Origin: Desulfopila aestuarii DSM 18488
GTDB taxonomy: Bacteria > Desulfobacterota > Desulfobulbia > Desulfobulbales > Desulfocapsaceae
Direction of reading: 5' to 3'
NCBI RefSeq assembly: GCF_900143695.1
Contig: NZ_FRFE01000016.1
Span: 79,273 to 143,272 of the forward strand
DNA length: 64,000 bases
The notes beneath the pieces are model-generated. The model was not told the origin of the DNA, made no database searches, and was given only the letters and a program-made list of their open reading frames with translations. Shown one piece after another: positions 54,403 through 63,687 of the stretch (positions within the stretch are counted from its first letter, which is position 1; each line of letters begins with the position of its first letter). The position numbers were made by a program, and so were the translations under genes.

Positions 54403-55060
54403 TTTTGCTCCCAAGAACACGTCAGGTTCGGCACGGTTTTCCACGCTCTTTGCATACAAGGCGCATCTTCCGGAAGCAAAACAATCTTGTTCTCTGAAAT
54501 TGTAGATAATGACATGCCAATGGACGGCACAATGATAACGGGCTGATCAGAATAGGCGACGACCTCACGGGAGGTTGCGACCGAAGAATGAATTAGATTG
54601 ATCTGCACGTAAACTGATTTAATTGAATATAGAAAAATGCATCCGCCATGATGGGTTCCAGTCCTTAGACAGCTGTCGATGTGAAAAGACGGAAAACCAC
54701 AATATCACTTTTCCCTGAAGCGCTATCAGGAAATGTATCAAAAATAAAATGTAGTGTGTGTGCGGTGTGCAAAGGCGCGTGTACCCAAAAAACTTCTAGC
54801 ATGTTCCCCTTGTTTCTTCTCTCATCAGGAAACTTTCAGGTAACGGTCGTATGAACGTACATCAGAGGAATTTGCCTATGAATGATCTTGACTGAGACTA
54901 TAGGCTATGCATTGCGGTTACACAAGTGATATTTTCGTGGAAAGTAATAATTTCTTTTGTCGTGAACTTTCACAGGACACTGCCCGCATCTGCAAAGGAA
55001 TAAATTTTCGACACAATACAAAGAAGATAGAACAAACAGCGTAAAAAATACAAACCATCA
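54403..55060. other. Long intergenic region upstream of the helicase gene
   Basis: About 650 bp with no supported gene. Part is likely a long helicase leader, as is common for cold-regulated genes, but no cold-box or promoter could be pinned down by eye. Confidence 0.4.
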
Positions 55061-55633
55061 TTATTGACGGTTTCGTTTATAAAAATAAATGGTCACCAGC
55101 AGCTTAGCCCGTTTTTTCCCGATACTTCTACCGGCATGGGGGATGCGGGACTCGAAATAGGCATGATCCCCCGCGGACAGTTGTAATATCCGATCTCCAT
55201 ATTTTAATTCGAGCTGTCCTTCCAGGACATAGATGAACTCCTCACCCTCATGTTCAAAAAGTGATGTGAACTCGTCAGGGGCATAGATGATGAAAGGCTC
55301 CATATTTTTGCCGGGTTTACCAGCGGCCAGCACCTCATAGTCGTAACCGACATATTGTCGGCTCTCCCGGATAATCTGCCCATCCTCTTTTTTGGCGAAA
55401 ACAATGGGCAGATCATGCAGCGGGCCCGGCTCGATCTTGAGTACATCGGTGATCTCCAGCCCCATAGCCCCGACAATCTTGGAAAGTGTCGAGTAGGGCG
55501 GCGCCTTCTCAGAGCGCTCCACCTTGGAGAGATAGCCTTTGGTCAGGCCGGTTCTATCCGCCAACTCCTGCAAAGTCATCTTCAATTTCAGGCGAGTTTT
55601 TTTCAGGTTGCTCGCAATGGTTTTCTCATCCAT
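55061..55633 (-). CDS. XRE-family regulator with C-terminal cupin domain
   Basis: 190 residues. Helix-turn-helix (about 12-65): MTLQELADRTGLTKGYLSKV; then a cupin barrel (about 115-185) with EHEGEEFIYVLEGQLELKYG and LSAGDHAYFESRIPHAGR. Regulators of this type sense a small molecule in the cupin. It is the last gene downstream of glcD-glcF on the same strand (30-bp gap) and so probably controls that operon, perhaps in response to the 2-hydroxyacid. Confidence 0.92.
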   Translation of the reverse strand: MDEKTIASNLKKTRLKLKMTLQELADRTGLTKGYLSKVERSEKAPPYSTLSKIVGAMGLEITDVLKIEPGPLHDLPIVFAKKEDGQIIRESRQYVGYDYEVLAAGKPGKNMEPFIIYAPDEFTSLFEHEGEEFIYVLEGQLELKYGDRILQLSAGDHAYFESRIPHAGRSIGKKRAKLLVTIYFYKRNRQ

Positions 55634-55663
55634 AGACCGCTCTACTTTTATTGCGCTGACCCT

Positions 55664-56899
55664 TTACAGTACCTGTTTATCCAGCTCATCCAGCAGACCA
55701 GCAAGCAAACTGAGCGGGTGCATCATTGCTATGCCATCCTCTTCGGCCAGTTGACCAGCCAGGTTGATACGGCAGACCGGGCAGTCGGTAAGCCATATTT
55801 GTGCACCGGACTCTCTGATCGACGCAATTTTTGCTGCGGCAATCTGCCCGGACAACTCGGGATATTCATAGAAGAAGGTACCACCGCCACCACAGCAGTC
55901 GCCGCTGTTAGCCAACTGCACATAGTCGATAGTCGGGATCTGGCGCAATATTGCCTCCGACGAGCCGGCAGCGTTTTTCAGGTGACAGGGGAGATGATAG
56001 CCAACCCTGGCCGGCTCCGCATCTTCCTGCCGGAAGGTCAACTGGTCGAGATGATCGGCAATAAATGCCGTCATATCTTGTGTTTTGGCAGCAATTTGTT
56101 CGGCCACGGCATCATCAAGACCGTATTTTCGCATCATCGCCGGAAACTCGTCCCGTAAGGCGGATCCGCAGGTTGGGCAATCGACGAGAACGGCGCAGGC
56201 ATTCTCATGCTGGAGACACTCAATATTGGCGATAATATTTTCACGCGCCTCTTCCACCCCGCCATGAAAAAGCATCGGGATAGAGCAACAGGTCTGCTTT
56301 TGTGGGATGAGCACTCGATACCCGAGCCGGCTAAGTATTTTCAACGCGGCATGGCCGGTCTCACCAAAGATATAGTTGGTGCCGCAACCGGTAAAATACA
56401 GGACGGTGCCGCGCTCTTGAGAAATCGGTGGAATCTCTTCTGGTACCTCTGCCCGAAACGGTTTTTTATTAAGCTTCGGATAGTTTTTCACCGGTATATT
56501 TCCTAGCCGGTATTTTTTCTGGAAGGCGGAAGGCACCACAGCCTGCCCCATTCGGGCCGCACCCATGGCAAGCCGCAACCGCTGCTCTTTTGCCAGAAGA
56601 TAGACCAGCCCTCGAATCTCCAGCCGATCACCATGCTTTTCGATCAGTTGTGAGCGCATCTCCATAAATTGAGAATAATGATCGACCCCCGACGGACAGT
56701 TGGCGGCACAGCTGCCGCACATCAGGCATTTGGCAATCAACTCCTTTAACAGCGGCGAGGAGGGCAGCTTTTTATTTTTATAGGCTTTGATCAGTTGAAC
56801 CCTCGCCCGCGGAGAGTTCTGTTCTTCTTTCAAAACGGCGTATACCGGGCAAACCGACAGGCAGATCCCGCATTTTCCGCAATTTCCTGTTCCACTCAT
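55664..56899 (-). CDS. glcF: Iron-sulfur (CCG-domain) subunit of a GlcF/LutA-like 2-hydroxyacid oxidoreductase
   Basis: 411 residues. Two [4Fe-4S] motifs at the N-terminus (CGKCGICLSVCP and CLMCGSCAANCP) and two CCG domains (YFTGCGTNYIF with CCSIPMLFHGG; CHLKNAAGS with CCGGGGTFFYEYPE), as in GlcF and heterodisulfide-reductase-like subunits. It takes electrons from the FAD subunit encoded immediately upstream and passes them to the quinone pool or another carrier. The ATG overlaps the GlcD stop (ATGA-type junction), showing translational coupling. Confidence 0.92.
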   Translation of the reverse strand: MSGTGNCGKCGICLSVCPVYAVLKEEQNSPRARVQLIKAYKNKKLPSSPLLKELIAKCLMCGSCAANCPSGVDHYSQFMEMRSQLIEKHGDRLEIRGLVYLLAKEQRLRLAMGAARMGQAVVPSAFQKKYRLGNIPVKNYPKLNKKPFRAEVPEEIPPISQERGTVLYFTGCGTNYIFGETGHAALKILSRLGYRVLIPQKQTCCSIPMLFHGGVEEARENIIANIECLQHENACAVLVDCPTCGSALRDEFPAMMRKYGLDDAVAEQIAAKTQDMTAFIADHLDQLTFRQEDAEPARVGYHLPCHLKNAAGSSEAILRQIPTIDYVQLANSGDCCGGGGTFFYEYPELSGQIAAAKIASIRESGAQIWLTDCPVCRINLAGQLAEEDGIAMMHPLSLLAGLLDELDKQVL

Positions 56900-58278
56900 T
56901 ACACAAATTTCCCTGGGTTGAGGATGTTATCGGGATCAACTGCATGCTTTATCAGTGCCATGAAGTCTCTTGTATCCTGATCCATTACCAGGGGCAGGTA
57001 CTCTGCCTTGGCGAGACCAATACCATGCTCACCGGAAAGGGTTCCTTCCATGTCAGCCGCCGCCTGGAAAATCTCGGCAAAAGCTTTTTCCACACGCTGC
57101 CACTCCTCATGGTTTTCCCTATCAGTGCAGACAAGCGGGTGCATATTGCCGTCTCCGGCGTGGGCCAGCACTCCGGCCTTAAGGCCATATCTATCTGTGA
57201 TTTCGACAATCTTTCGGATCATCTCCGGCACCCTGCTTACCGGAACAGTAACATCTTCTGACACAATATTCGGAGAGATCTTGGCAAAGACCCCGTACGC
57301 AGCCCGTCGTGCGGTCCAGAGTCGATTTCGGTCCTCTTCGGTACAGGCCTCCTCAATGGTCACCGCCCCGTGCTCCTGAACCTTGGCAACGATCTGCTGA
57401 CGTTCACGACTGCACGCCTCCGTGGTACCATCAACCTCGATCAGAAGAGTCCCTTCAGCCTCGCGGGGAAGTCCGATGCCTACCGCATCCTCAATAGCAT
57501 TGATGGTCATCTTGTCCATCAGTTCCATTGCCGCCGGCAAAATTCCAGAACCGATAATATCTGAAACGGCTCTGGCAGTATTATCGAGTGAATCAAAGGT
57601 GACCAAAAGGGTCTGCATGGTTTCAGGTCGGGGCACCACCCTCAGAATGATTTCGGTCACCAGTCCCAGAGTCCCTTCCGATCCACAGTAAAGGGCGGAG
57701 AAATTATAACCGGTCACGTCCTTAATATTTTTTGAGCCAAAACGAACCACCTTACCCGAGGCCAGGACAACCTGCATACCCAGCACATAATCCACCGTCA
57801 CCCCATATTTGAGACAACGCGGGCCGCCAGCATTGTGGGAAACATTGCCGCCGATGGTCGAAAAATTCATGGAACCTGGATCGGGCGGAAAGAAAAAGCC
57901 ATGGGGTGCGAGCGCCTTCTGCAAATCAAGATTGACCACACCTGGCTGCACAACCGCATGCCGGTCGCGGGTGTTAATCGAGAGGATTTTGTTCATCTTG
58001 GAAAAGCAGAGCACGATACCGTGTTGCACTGGCACCGGTCCGCCACAGACGCTGGTTCCAGCGCCCCGGGCCGTCACCGGAATTTTCTCACGGGAGGCAA
58101 TGCGCATCACCTCTGCCACCTCCTCAGTGGTAAGCGGGAAGATGACCGCCTCCGGCATTGCCTCTTCGGCAAAGGAATCATACGAATAGCAGGTCAGCAC
58201 CTCCGGCTGATCGACATAGCGATCACTGCCGACAATCGCAACCAGCTCCATTTTTACATCCGGTTTGAGCATAACCAT
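56899..58278 (-). CDS. glcD: FAD-linked oxidase subunit, glycolate/D-lactate dehydrogenase type
   Basis: 459 residues, a member of the vanillyl-alcohol-oxidase FAD family. The FAD-binding PVTARGAGTSVCGGPVPVQH, the TIGGNVSHNAGGPRCLKYGV loop, and the C-terminal HAGDGNMHPLV and SGEHGIGLAKAEYL match GlcD and D-lactate dehydrogenases. It oxidises a 2-hydroxyacid to the 2-oxoacid; glycolate versus D-lactate cannot be decided. An alternative start two codons downstream (58272) has better ribosome-site spacing. First gene of the glcD-glcF-regulator operon. Confidence 0.93.
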   Translation of the reverse strand: MVMLKPDVKMELVAIVGSDRYVDQPEVLTCYSYDSFAEEAMPEAVIFPLTTEEVAEVMRIASREKIPVTARGAGTSVCGGPVPVQHGIVLCFSKMNKILSINTRDRHAVVQPGVVNLDLQKALAPHGFFFPPDPGSMNFSTIGGNVSHNAGGPRCLKYGVTVDYVLGMQVVLASGKVVRFGSKNIKDVTGYNFSALYCGSEGTLGLVTEIILRVVPRPETMQTLLVTFDSLDNTARAVSDIIGSGILPAAMELMDKMTINAIEDAVGIGLPREAEGTLLIEVDGTTEACSRERQQIVAKVQEHGAVTIEEACTEEDRNRLWTARRAAYGVFAKISPNIVSEDVTVPVSRVPEMIRKIVEITDRYGLKAGVLAHAGDGNMHPLVCTDRENHEEWQRVEKAFAEIFQAAADMEGTLSGEHGIGLAKAEYLPLVMDQDTRDFMALIKHAVDPDNILNPGKFV

Positions 58279-58729
58279 CCTCTAGTGCAACAACAGATCA
58301 GGAAGAAAAGAAATTGTAATCACCCAGGCAAACAACAGCTACCAGCCCCACCCGAGAGACCTGAAATTTCACTTTAATAGATGTTCTCTTTCTGTCAACT
58401 CATATCACTTGGCGCCTGGAAACAATTCCAGATATTTATACACCATTTCATACAACTACATACATATACTCCAAATTACTATCAAATTGCTGCCTGATCG
58501 CTAACCGACATATGTTGCCGATAAGGAAACATCATAATTGTCCAAACGCCCAAGCATGAACCCAAACATGCTGCTCATATGATCAATTCCATCAGCCTTT
58601 GGCCAAAAGCATGGCCGTCGCCTTGCCACGACTCCTAAAGTTCGTTACTATGAAAAATCAGAAAGATTTAGAACCCACTGAGGACAAAAAAAAGAAAACC
58701 ACAACCACCAAGCACAGGATGGGGGAGTA
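58279..58729. other. Intergenic region between glcD and the PilZ gene
   Basis: 450 bp, AT-rich in 58380-58540, presumably with divergent promoters. No gene or repeat recognised. Confidence 0.4.
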
Positions 58730-59146
58730 ATGGGAAGAACAGCAACGGTCCAGGTAATCCAAAACAGGTTATTGTTTCGCTGCCCGGCCTGCAGAGCAAG
58801 ACGAAATATGGCTGTTCTCCCCAATATACGTCAGAAAGTTATCACCTGCCACAAATGCCAACTGGCCACCAAATGCATCCTGAATCGACGGACCAAGCCA
58901 AGAGAACCTCAAGCCGGGAAAGTGATCATGGTCACCAACGACCAAAGGGAAACTGAAATCACCCTACACGACATATCACCTGAAGGCGCGGGCTTCGACT
59001 TGCCATTCGGGACCCAGAAATCCCTTAAACTGTTAGTGGGCAGTCAGGTTCGTTTTAAATGCGCCTGGAATCCGAGATTATTCGGCAGCAACTCCTATGA
59101 GGTCAAAAGTATTATCGGCCAGCGGGTCGGGGTAAAGCGCAGGTAA
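58730..59146 (+). CDS. Zinc-ribbon plus PilZ-like domain protein
   Basis: 138 residues after GGGGGAGTA. An N-terminal zinc ribbon (Cys18, Cys21, Cys40, Cys43: FRCPACRARR and ITCHKCQLAT) is joined to a PilZ-like beta barrel (about 60-138; EITLHDISPEGAGFDLPFG carries the D-x-S-x-x-G motif). The usual RxxxR arm is represented by NRRTKPRE just before it. It may bind cyclic di-GMP and relay it to an unknown partner. Lone gene. Confidence 0.75.
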   Translation: MGRTATVQVIQNRLLFRCPACRARRNMAVLPNIRQKVITCHKCQLATKCILNRRTKPREPQAGKVIMVTNDQRETEITLHDISPEGAGFDLPFGTQKSLKLLVGSQVRFKCAWNPRLFGSNSYEVKSIIGQRVGVKRR

Positions 59147-59188
59147 CGAATTTACCTGAAAGCACAATCAACACATGTGAAAAACGAC

Positions 59189-59231
59189 AAAAAGCGTGAC
59201 CGGCCCCCTATCTTGCCAATCACGCTTTTTT
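59189..59231. terminator. Bidirectional terminator between the PilZ gene and the small minus-strand gene
   Basis: AAAAAGCGTGA pairs with TCACGCTTTTT; A and T tracts on the two sides suit both strands. Confidence 0.8.
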
Positions 59232-59284
59232 GTTGTTCTGCGCACCACATGTCCTGCAGATGTCCGGTCGCTACGCACTCCTCC

Positions 59285-59473
59285 TCATGAAACCGCGAAG
59301 GACTCTTCATAGCCTGGAATTTCAAGCCGATCCTGCAAAAAAACAAGCCATGCTTCCCAGCCTGGATCGTCCCCGTATTCACGGATGAATTCGGCCATGA
59401 TCACCTTCTTTTCACCTGCCGGACAATTGCGCCACCCAGCTCTCAGATTTTCCTTCTGTTCCTGTGACAACAT
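59285..59473 (-). CDS. Small conserved-looking protein of unknown function
   Basis: 62 residues starting at an ATG preceded by AGGGGGGAAT. Acidic, with one Cys and several Trp (GWRNCPAG, DDPGWEAWLVFL); no membrane segment. The strong ribosome site, a clean stop and the terminator beyond support it as a real gene. No family recognised. Confidence 0.6.
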   Translation of the reverse strand: MLSQEQKENLRAGWRNCPAGEKKVIMAEFIREYGDDPGWEAWLVFLQDRLEIPGYEESFAVS

Positions 59474-59740
59474 ATTCCCCCCCTATGTTAGAATTGTTGA
59501 TATAGGAGAGTGTATCATAACCCTCTTACAAGTTGCTGACGAAAAGAGCGTGAAATGAATAAAATTGCATTTTTTTACCATTGAGCCTCGTGCAAATTGA
59601 GGGTTTTTGTTCAAAATGCAAGGACATTCACAATCATATCATTTACATATAACCGGTACACTCGAAGATATAATTGTGAATGCAATGAAGAAGTTGACCA
59701 AGTGAGTTTTTTTCAAGATAGCCCGGATTGCAATCCGGCC

Positions 59741-60331
59741 TTAATCACCAAGTGCCTCAAGCGTAACCAGCACCTCGACGTCTTTTCCAACAACACCCAT
59801 GTCAAAAAATTTACCGCTACCAACCCCAAGCTTGAGTCGGTCCAGGACGACTGTGCCGTTAAACCCAATCACCTTCTTGCCTTTTGCCGCCGGATGATCC
59901 TTTATGCCGGCAAATACAAGTGGCAGAACAATATCATGCTCAGCACCCTTAACTGCCAGTCTCCCAATCACCTCCAACCGGCCACTACCAAGATCCTTTA
60001 CGGAAGTTGATGTGAATTTCATTTCAGGGAAGGTTGCAGCATCAAAAAAGTCAGGCGACTGCAGATGTTTGTCGCGCTTGGCGATATTGGTATCTACGGA
60101 ATCTGTCTTAATGACAAAGACGAATTTCGCCGCCTCAGGGTTTTCCTGGTCGAAAACTATATCAGCCGTATAATCAGCGAAAAAGCCGCGTACCTTTGAA
60201 AAGATATGGTCCACGGTGAAATAGAAGTTGGAATGGGCGTTATCAGTTTCCCAATTGGCAGCATAGGCCGGAACTGACAAAACAAAGAATAACAGCAGAC
60301 CAGCCAACGACATCGATATCCTTTTCTTCAT
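59741..60331 (-). CDS. YceI family periplasmic protein
   Basis: 196 residues with a Sec signal peptide (MKKRISMSLAGLLLFFVLSV, cleaved after VPAYA). The mature protein begins WETDNAHSNFYFTVDHIFSK and is the lipocalin-like YceI barrel, which binds isoprenoid lipids such as long-chain quinones. FNGTVVLDRLKLGVG and the mid-domain FVFVIKTDSVDTN are family-like. AGGAGGAGATT-type ribosome site at the start. It is about 320 bp from a b-type membrane cytochrome gene on the same strand, a pairing known for cytochrome b561-YceI. Confidence 0.94.
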   Translation of the reverse strand: MKKRISMSLAGLLLFFVLSVPAYAANWETDNAHSNFYFTVDHIFSKVRGFFADYTADIVFDQENPEAAKFVFVIKTDSVDTNIAKRDKHLQSPDFFDAATFPEMKFTSTSVKDLGSGRLEVIGRLAVKGAEHDIVLPLVFAGIKDHPAAKGKKVIGFNGTVVLDRLKLGVGSGKFFDMGVVGKDVEVLVTLEALGD

Positions 60332-60655
60332 AATCTCCTCCTGTCCTGCACCTGCAGGATCGAAAAATCATAGTAAATACATTACAAAATGGGCACTTGC
60401 CGATTCGACAGGATGAAGCCATCGCCCCCCTGTCAAACCCAACATTTTTTCACGATTTTTTCACAAATAAGCCATCTCTTCACCATCACACACACCCCAC
60501 ATCGTGGCATGCAGCATTCTGTTTACAGTAAGACGGATGAAATGCGAATCAAGTTAGCTTGACGTGCACCTAAAATCATCACGGGCGCGCCGGTCTTTTC
60601 GGGAACAAGGAGGCAGAGAATACCCCCTCGTATCAGGTAAAATTACAATGTTTTC
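60332..60655. other. Intergenic region between yceI and the membrane cytochrome gene
   Basis: 324 bp; no gene recognised. It probably contains the yceI promoter. Confidence 0.4.
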
Positions 60656-61315
60656 TCAACTCTTCAGGTTAAAGTAACCATACTTTACACCAACAAGAAT
60701 AGAGATAATGACCAAGAAAAGCAGATAGAGACCAACCTGAGGCACAAGGTGAGTAAAGGAGTCGCTGACAAAACGAACATGAACAAAAAGCAGGAACAAA
60801 GCCCCATAGCCAAACGGCCTATGAAGACTACGCCACCGTGGATAACTGACCCCCAACCGCTCTCGAAACCAGGAGAAGAGAACGAGAAAGGAGATAACGC
60901 CAAACAGTAGTGCCCCTACCATTTCAGGCCAGTATTTCTTGCCAATTGGCAGGTTGGCAAACCCCTCCGGGCCAAGAACGAGAAGGATATGCCCAAGCGC
61001 CAGAAGAAAAATCAAAATGCCATTCATCCGGTGAAAACGCATCACCGCGGACAGGCCAAAGAGCTTCACCCAATACGGCGGCCTCACGGCAGCAAGGAGT
61101 TGCAGGCAAATGAGCACCAATGCCAGCAGCCCGACCACCTGCCCTGCCTGGAGCAAGATTTTGTCCGTCCCGACCTTGTACCAAAGGGTCATCGACGGAT
61201 AAAAAAAGGGAATACTGACAGCCAGTCCTGAAATTAGAGCGAGAACGAGAAAGAAGAGCATTTTTACAACAGCGGATTTCTCTGATATCGACTGCGCCTC
61301 ATTATTATTCTGCAT
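60656..61315 (-). CDS. Ferric reductase-like / b-type cytochrome membrane protein
   Basis: 219 residues with six membrane helices. Histidines in paired positions of helices (MRFHRMNGILIFLLALGHIL, SLHRPFGYGALFLLFVHVRF) are placed to bind two b haems across the membrane, as in the ferric-reductase/MsrQ superfamily. There is no FAD/NAD domain, so it would work with a partner. Role unknown; it may shuttle electrons through the membrane between the quinone pool and a periplasmic acceptor, with YceI nearby. Confidence 0.85.
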   Translation of the reverse strand: MQNNNEAQSISEKSAVVKMLFFLVLALISGLAVSIPFFYPSMTLWYKVGTDKILLQAGQVVGLLALVLICLQLLAAVRPPYWVKLFGLSAVMRFHRMNGILIFLLALGHILLVLGPEGFANLPIGKKYWPEMVGALLFGVISFLVLFSWFRERLGVSYPRWRSLHRPFGYGALFLLFVHVRFVSDSFTHLVPQVGLYLLFLVIISILVGVKYGYFNLKS

Positions 61316-61780
61316 GGTTTATCCTCCTTTTGCCATTGGCTCGTCTCTCTCCAAAGAGCTCCAGACTCTGCTCGTCTTGGTGAGTCGTTGCATGGCAACG
61401 AGCAAAAACAATACTGCCATTATCGAGTTCATTTCACTTTCTACATGATATGACCGACAAAGAGGACTGCAAGCAGAGAAGATGTTCAGACAACCATCGC
61501 GGCTACCGGACCAAGGGCCCCGGCCTGTCCTCAGAGATCTATTGCTCTGCTTCTCGTGATGTCTCTAGTAGCAAACAGAATCCAAACCCTCTGCAGACAC
61601 CCTGAGAGCAAATCATTGCTAAGTTTTGGAAAAACCGTTTTATTCATCCGTTAAGCAATTGCGACCGTCACAATTCCCTTCGGGTCCTCCGCTGGAAATT
61701 TTTATCGTTACCTCGAAGAGTATATTCTGCTCCAAACAAGGAGCATTTTCCTGTCGTTTGACTGCACGCAAGAGGCGCAA
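61316..61780. other. Intergenic region before the flavodoxin gene
   Basis: 465 bp without a supported gene; only minor hairpins (CGTTGC near GGCAACG at about 61391-61408). Confidence 0.4.
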
Positions 61781-62248
61781 ATGGACGAAAACAAAAAAAA
61801 GCTGCTGATCATTTATCACTCTCAAGGCGGCACTATGAAGCGAATGGCCGATCGGTTCGCCACTGGAGCAAGAAGAGAGACAAGTATTGCTGTTGTTTAT
61901 AAACATGCGGCTGATGCACAGATAGAAGATCTTTTAAGCTGTAACGGAATTGCCATCGGCACCCCTGAATATTTCGGGACCATGGCAGGCTTGATCAAGG
62001 ACTTCTTTGATCGTACATACGAAGCCGCCAAAGACGTAACGACTGGACTTCCTTTCGTTATCTTTGTCTGTGCCGGAAACGATGGGAGAGGTGCCATTAC
62101 CCAGATAGAACGGTTAGCAGCTGGCTACAAATGGAAGAAGGTCCAGGAACACAGAAGGATTGTCGGCAGCCCGACAGAACAGGAGCTGGCGGACCTTGAG
62201 GAGCTGGGCCAGACGCTCGCAGCTGGCATTGATTTTGGCATTTTTTAG
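61781..62248 (+). CDS. Flavodoxin-fold NAD(P)H oxidoreductase
   Basis: 155 residues. LLIIYHSQGGTMKRMADRFA binds the FMN phosphate, and IAIGTPEYFGTMAGLIKDFF, DRTYEA and VCAGNDGRGAITQIERLAAG continue the flavodoxin/WrbA-type fold. It is shorter than WrbA and has a single FMN domain. It is 61 bp upstream of an alpha/beta hydrolase on the same strand, probably co-transcribed. Substrate unknown. Confidence 0.88.
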   Translation: MDENKKKLLIIYHSQGGTMKRMADRFATGARRETSIAVVYKHAADAQIEDLLSCNGIAIGTPEYFGTMAGLIKDFFDRTYEAAKDVTTGLPFVIFVCAGNDGRGAITQIERLAAGYKWKKVQEHRRIVGSPTEQELADLEELGQTLAAGIDFGIF

Positions 62249-62309
62249 GGGTCTGCCCAAGTAGAGCAGATGAATGCTCAAGAAAAACGGGAAGAAAAAA
62301 CGGCACACT

Positions 62310-62930
62310 ATGGAAGAACATATCACCTTTACAAGCGGCAATCTCACCCTGGAAGGCCTTTATCAGAAACACAGAGGCGCCAGAGGCGCAATCATTACGC
62401 ATCCTCACCCTCTCTATGGCGGGGACATGTCCAACCCTGTTGTTGAAGCCTTAGTACGCAGCTTCAACAGAAAAAACATTTCGACACTTCGATTCAACTT
62501 TCGGGGAGTCGGCAGGAGCGAAGGCAACCACGGAGGAGGGATCGATGAAGGACAGGATACCATCGCAGCGATCCGTTTTCTCAAAGAAAGCGGGATAACG
62601 TCCATCCAGCTGGCCGGATATTCTTTCGGCTCCTGGGTGCTCGCCCATTTACCTGCAGTACCGGCCGAGGTCAACGGGATGATCTTCGTCTCGCCCCCTC
62701 TTGCCTTCATGCCATTCAGGACTGTTCACTCGCTGTCGCAGCTAAAGCTTGTTATTACCGGCGAGGAAGATGAAATAGCTCCGGTTCATTTGATCAGGAA
62801 TTCTCTTCAGACATGGAGCCCCGGCGCAAAAGTTGAGGTAATCGACCATGCCGATCATTTCTATTACGGCTGCTTTGATGCGCTTGAGGATGTTATGCAC
62901 AATTACCTTTCCTGTGAGGCGAGCGGCTAA
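62310..62930 (+). CDS. Alpha/beta hydrolase
   Basis: About 206 residues from the ATG at 62310 (MEEHITFTSGNLTLEG); an in-frame ATG at 62274 is possible. The fold is shown by IITHPHPLYGGDMSNPVV, FNFRGVGRSEGNHGGG, the nucleophile elbow AGYSFGSW (Ser as nucleophile), GEEDEIAP for the Asp and DHADHFYYG for the His. The small size resembles dienelactone-hydrolase-like or KANL3/Tex30-like hydrolases. Substrate unknown. Confidence 0.88.
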   Translation: MEEHITFTSGNLTLEGLYQKHRGARGAIITHPHPLYGGDMSNPVVEALVRSFNRKNISTLRFNFRGVGRSEGNHGGGIDEGQDTIAAIRFLKESGITSIQLAGYSFGSWVLAHLPAVPAEVNGMIFVSPPLAFMPFRTVHSLSQLKLVITGEEDEIAPVHLIRNSLQTWSPGAKVEVIDHADHFYYGCFDALEDVMHNYLSCEASG

Positions 62931-63037
62931 TAGTATATCTCAAGGGAAGCGACACGGGAACTACCGCCTTCGCACAGTCACCTTCACAGGTAAACAGATC
63001 CGCACCAGCTGTTTATCGAAAACCACACCTGCCATGC

Positions 63038-63422
63038 TCACCCTTTCGTCTGCAATTTATCCATCTGTTTCAGCAGGTCAGCCAGGTAGTTTTCCGTACT
63101 CATAAGAAGAAGTCGTGCACTGTAGCTATCGGGATTCTTCTCAAAATTTTCCCGGGACTCTGCCAATATCACCTCAGTTTTTGCTATCTGTTCCCTCAAA
63201 GAGTCAATCTGGTCCATAACACTCGTTTCCCCAAAAATGATCTGTAGCGTTTGAATATCTTCTTCAACACCAGCCTGCGTCAGTAAAAGGGGCAGTAAAA
63301 TCGAAAAATTCTGAAACGTCAAATATTCGTCAAAAGGAAGACCAGGTAACGGGAAAAGGAGGACGCCAGCAACTACACAAGCAATTGACGTGATAGAAAA
63401 ATGCTTGTCGGAGTGGATGCAT
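63038..63422 (-). pseudogene. Small hydrophobic/coiled-coil protein gene with an apparent frameshift
   Basis: The downstream frame gives ...IACVVAGVLLFPLPGLPFDE, YLTFQNFSILLPLLLTQAGV and a coiled coil (IDSLREQIAKTEVILAESRE) ending LQTKG. The only ATG with a good ribosome site (AAGGAGG upstream, at 63422) reads MHPLRQAF and then leaves this frame at a five-T run (63397-63401). Four T would join them into about 127 residues with two membrane segments and a coiled coil. Without repair, only a TTG at 63322 starts the downstream part. No family recognised. Confidence 0.5.
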
Positions 63423-63504
63423 CAAACTCTCGACCTCCTTCTCTCAAGGGGGCGGATATCGCAATTAATCCATTTCCAACATCAGTGTTCGCCACCCCAC
63501 CTAT

Positions 63505-63686
63505 TCACTGACAGGCGTCAGAGCTTTCCAGTGAGCAATCCTGTTCACGTATTTTAAAAAAGATAACGACAAGTGAAAGAAGCAGGGTCACGCCGTTGGC
63601 AATAATCACCGGCCAAAGCACCAACATAAGGCCATAAATCAACCACAACATAACCCCGGTGGAAAACAGCAGGTACGTATCCGCTA
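63505..63686 (-). pseudogene. SemiSWEET-type sugar transporter, 5'-truncated remnant
   Basis: About 60 codons remain: DTYLLFSTGVMLWLIYGLML, VLWPVIIANGVTLLLSLVVI, FFKIREQ, matching the last two helices of bacterial SemiSWEET/MtN3 proteins (about 85-95 residues). The N-terminal helix and start are missing; the frame runs straight into the stop of the IS66 transposase, so insertion or recombination of the IS disrupted the gene. Confidence 0.75.
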
Positions 63687-63687
63687 A

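Noticed and set aside
63480..63507. A second UGA context resembling the methyltransferase one: both read CAGTGAATAGGTGG around the UGA, here at the end of the SemiSWEET remnant
   Set aside because: SemiSWEET proteins have no Cys/Sec at this place, the frame beyond the UGA has no recognisable continuation, and no stable hairpin follows. The 14-base match is probably chance.
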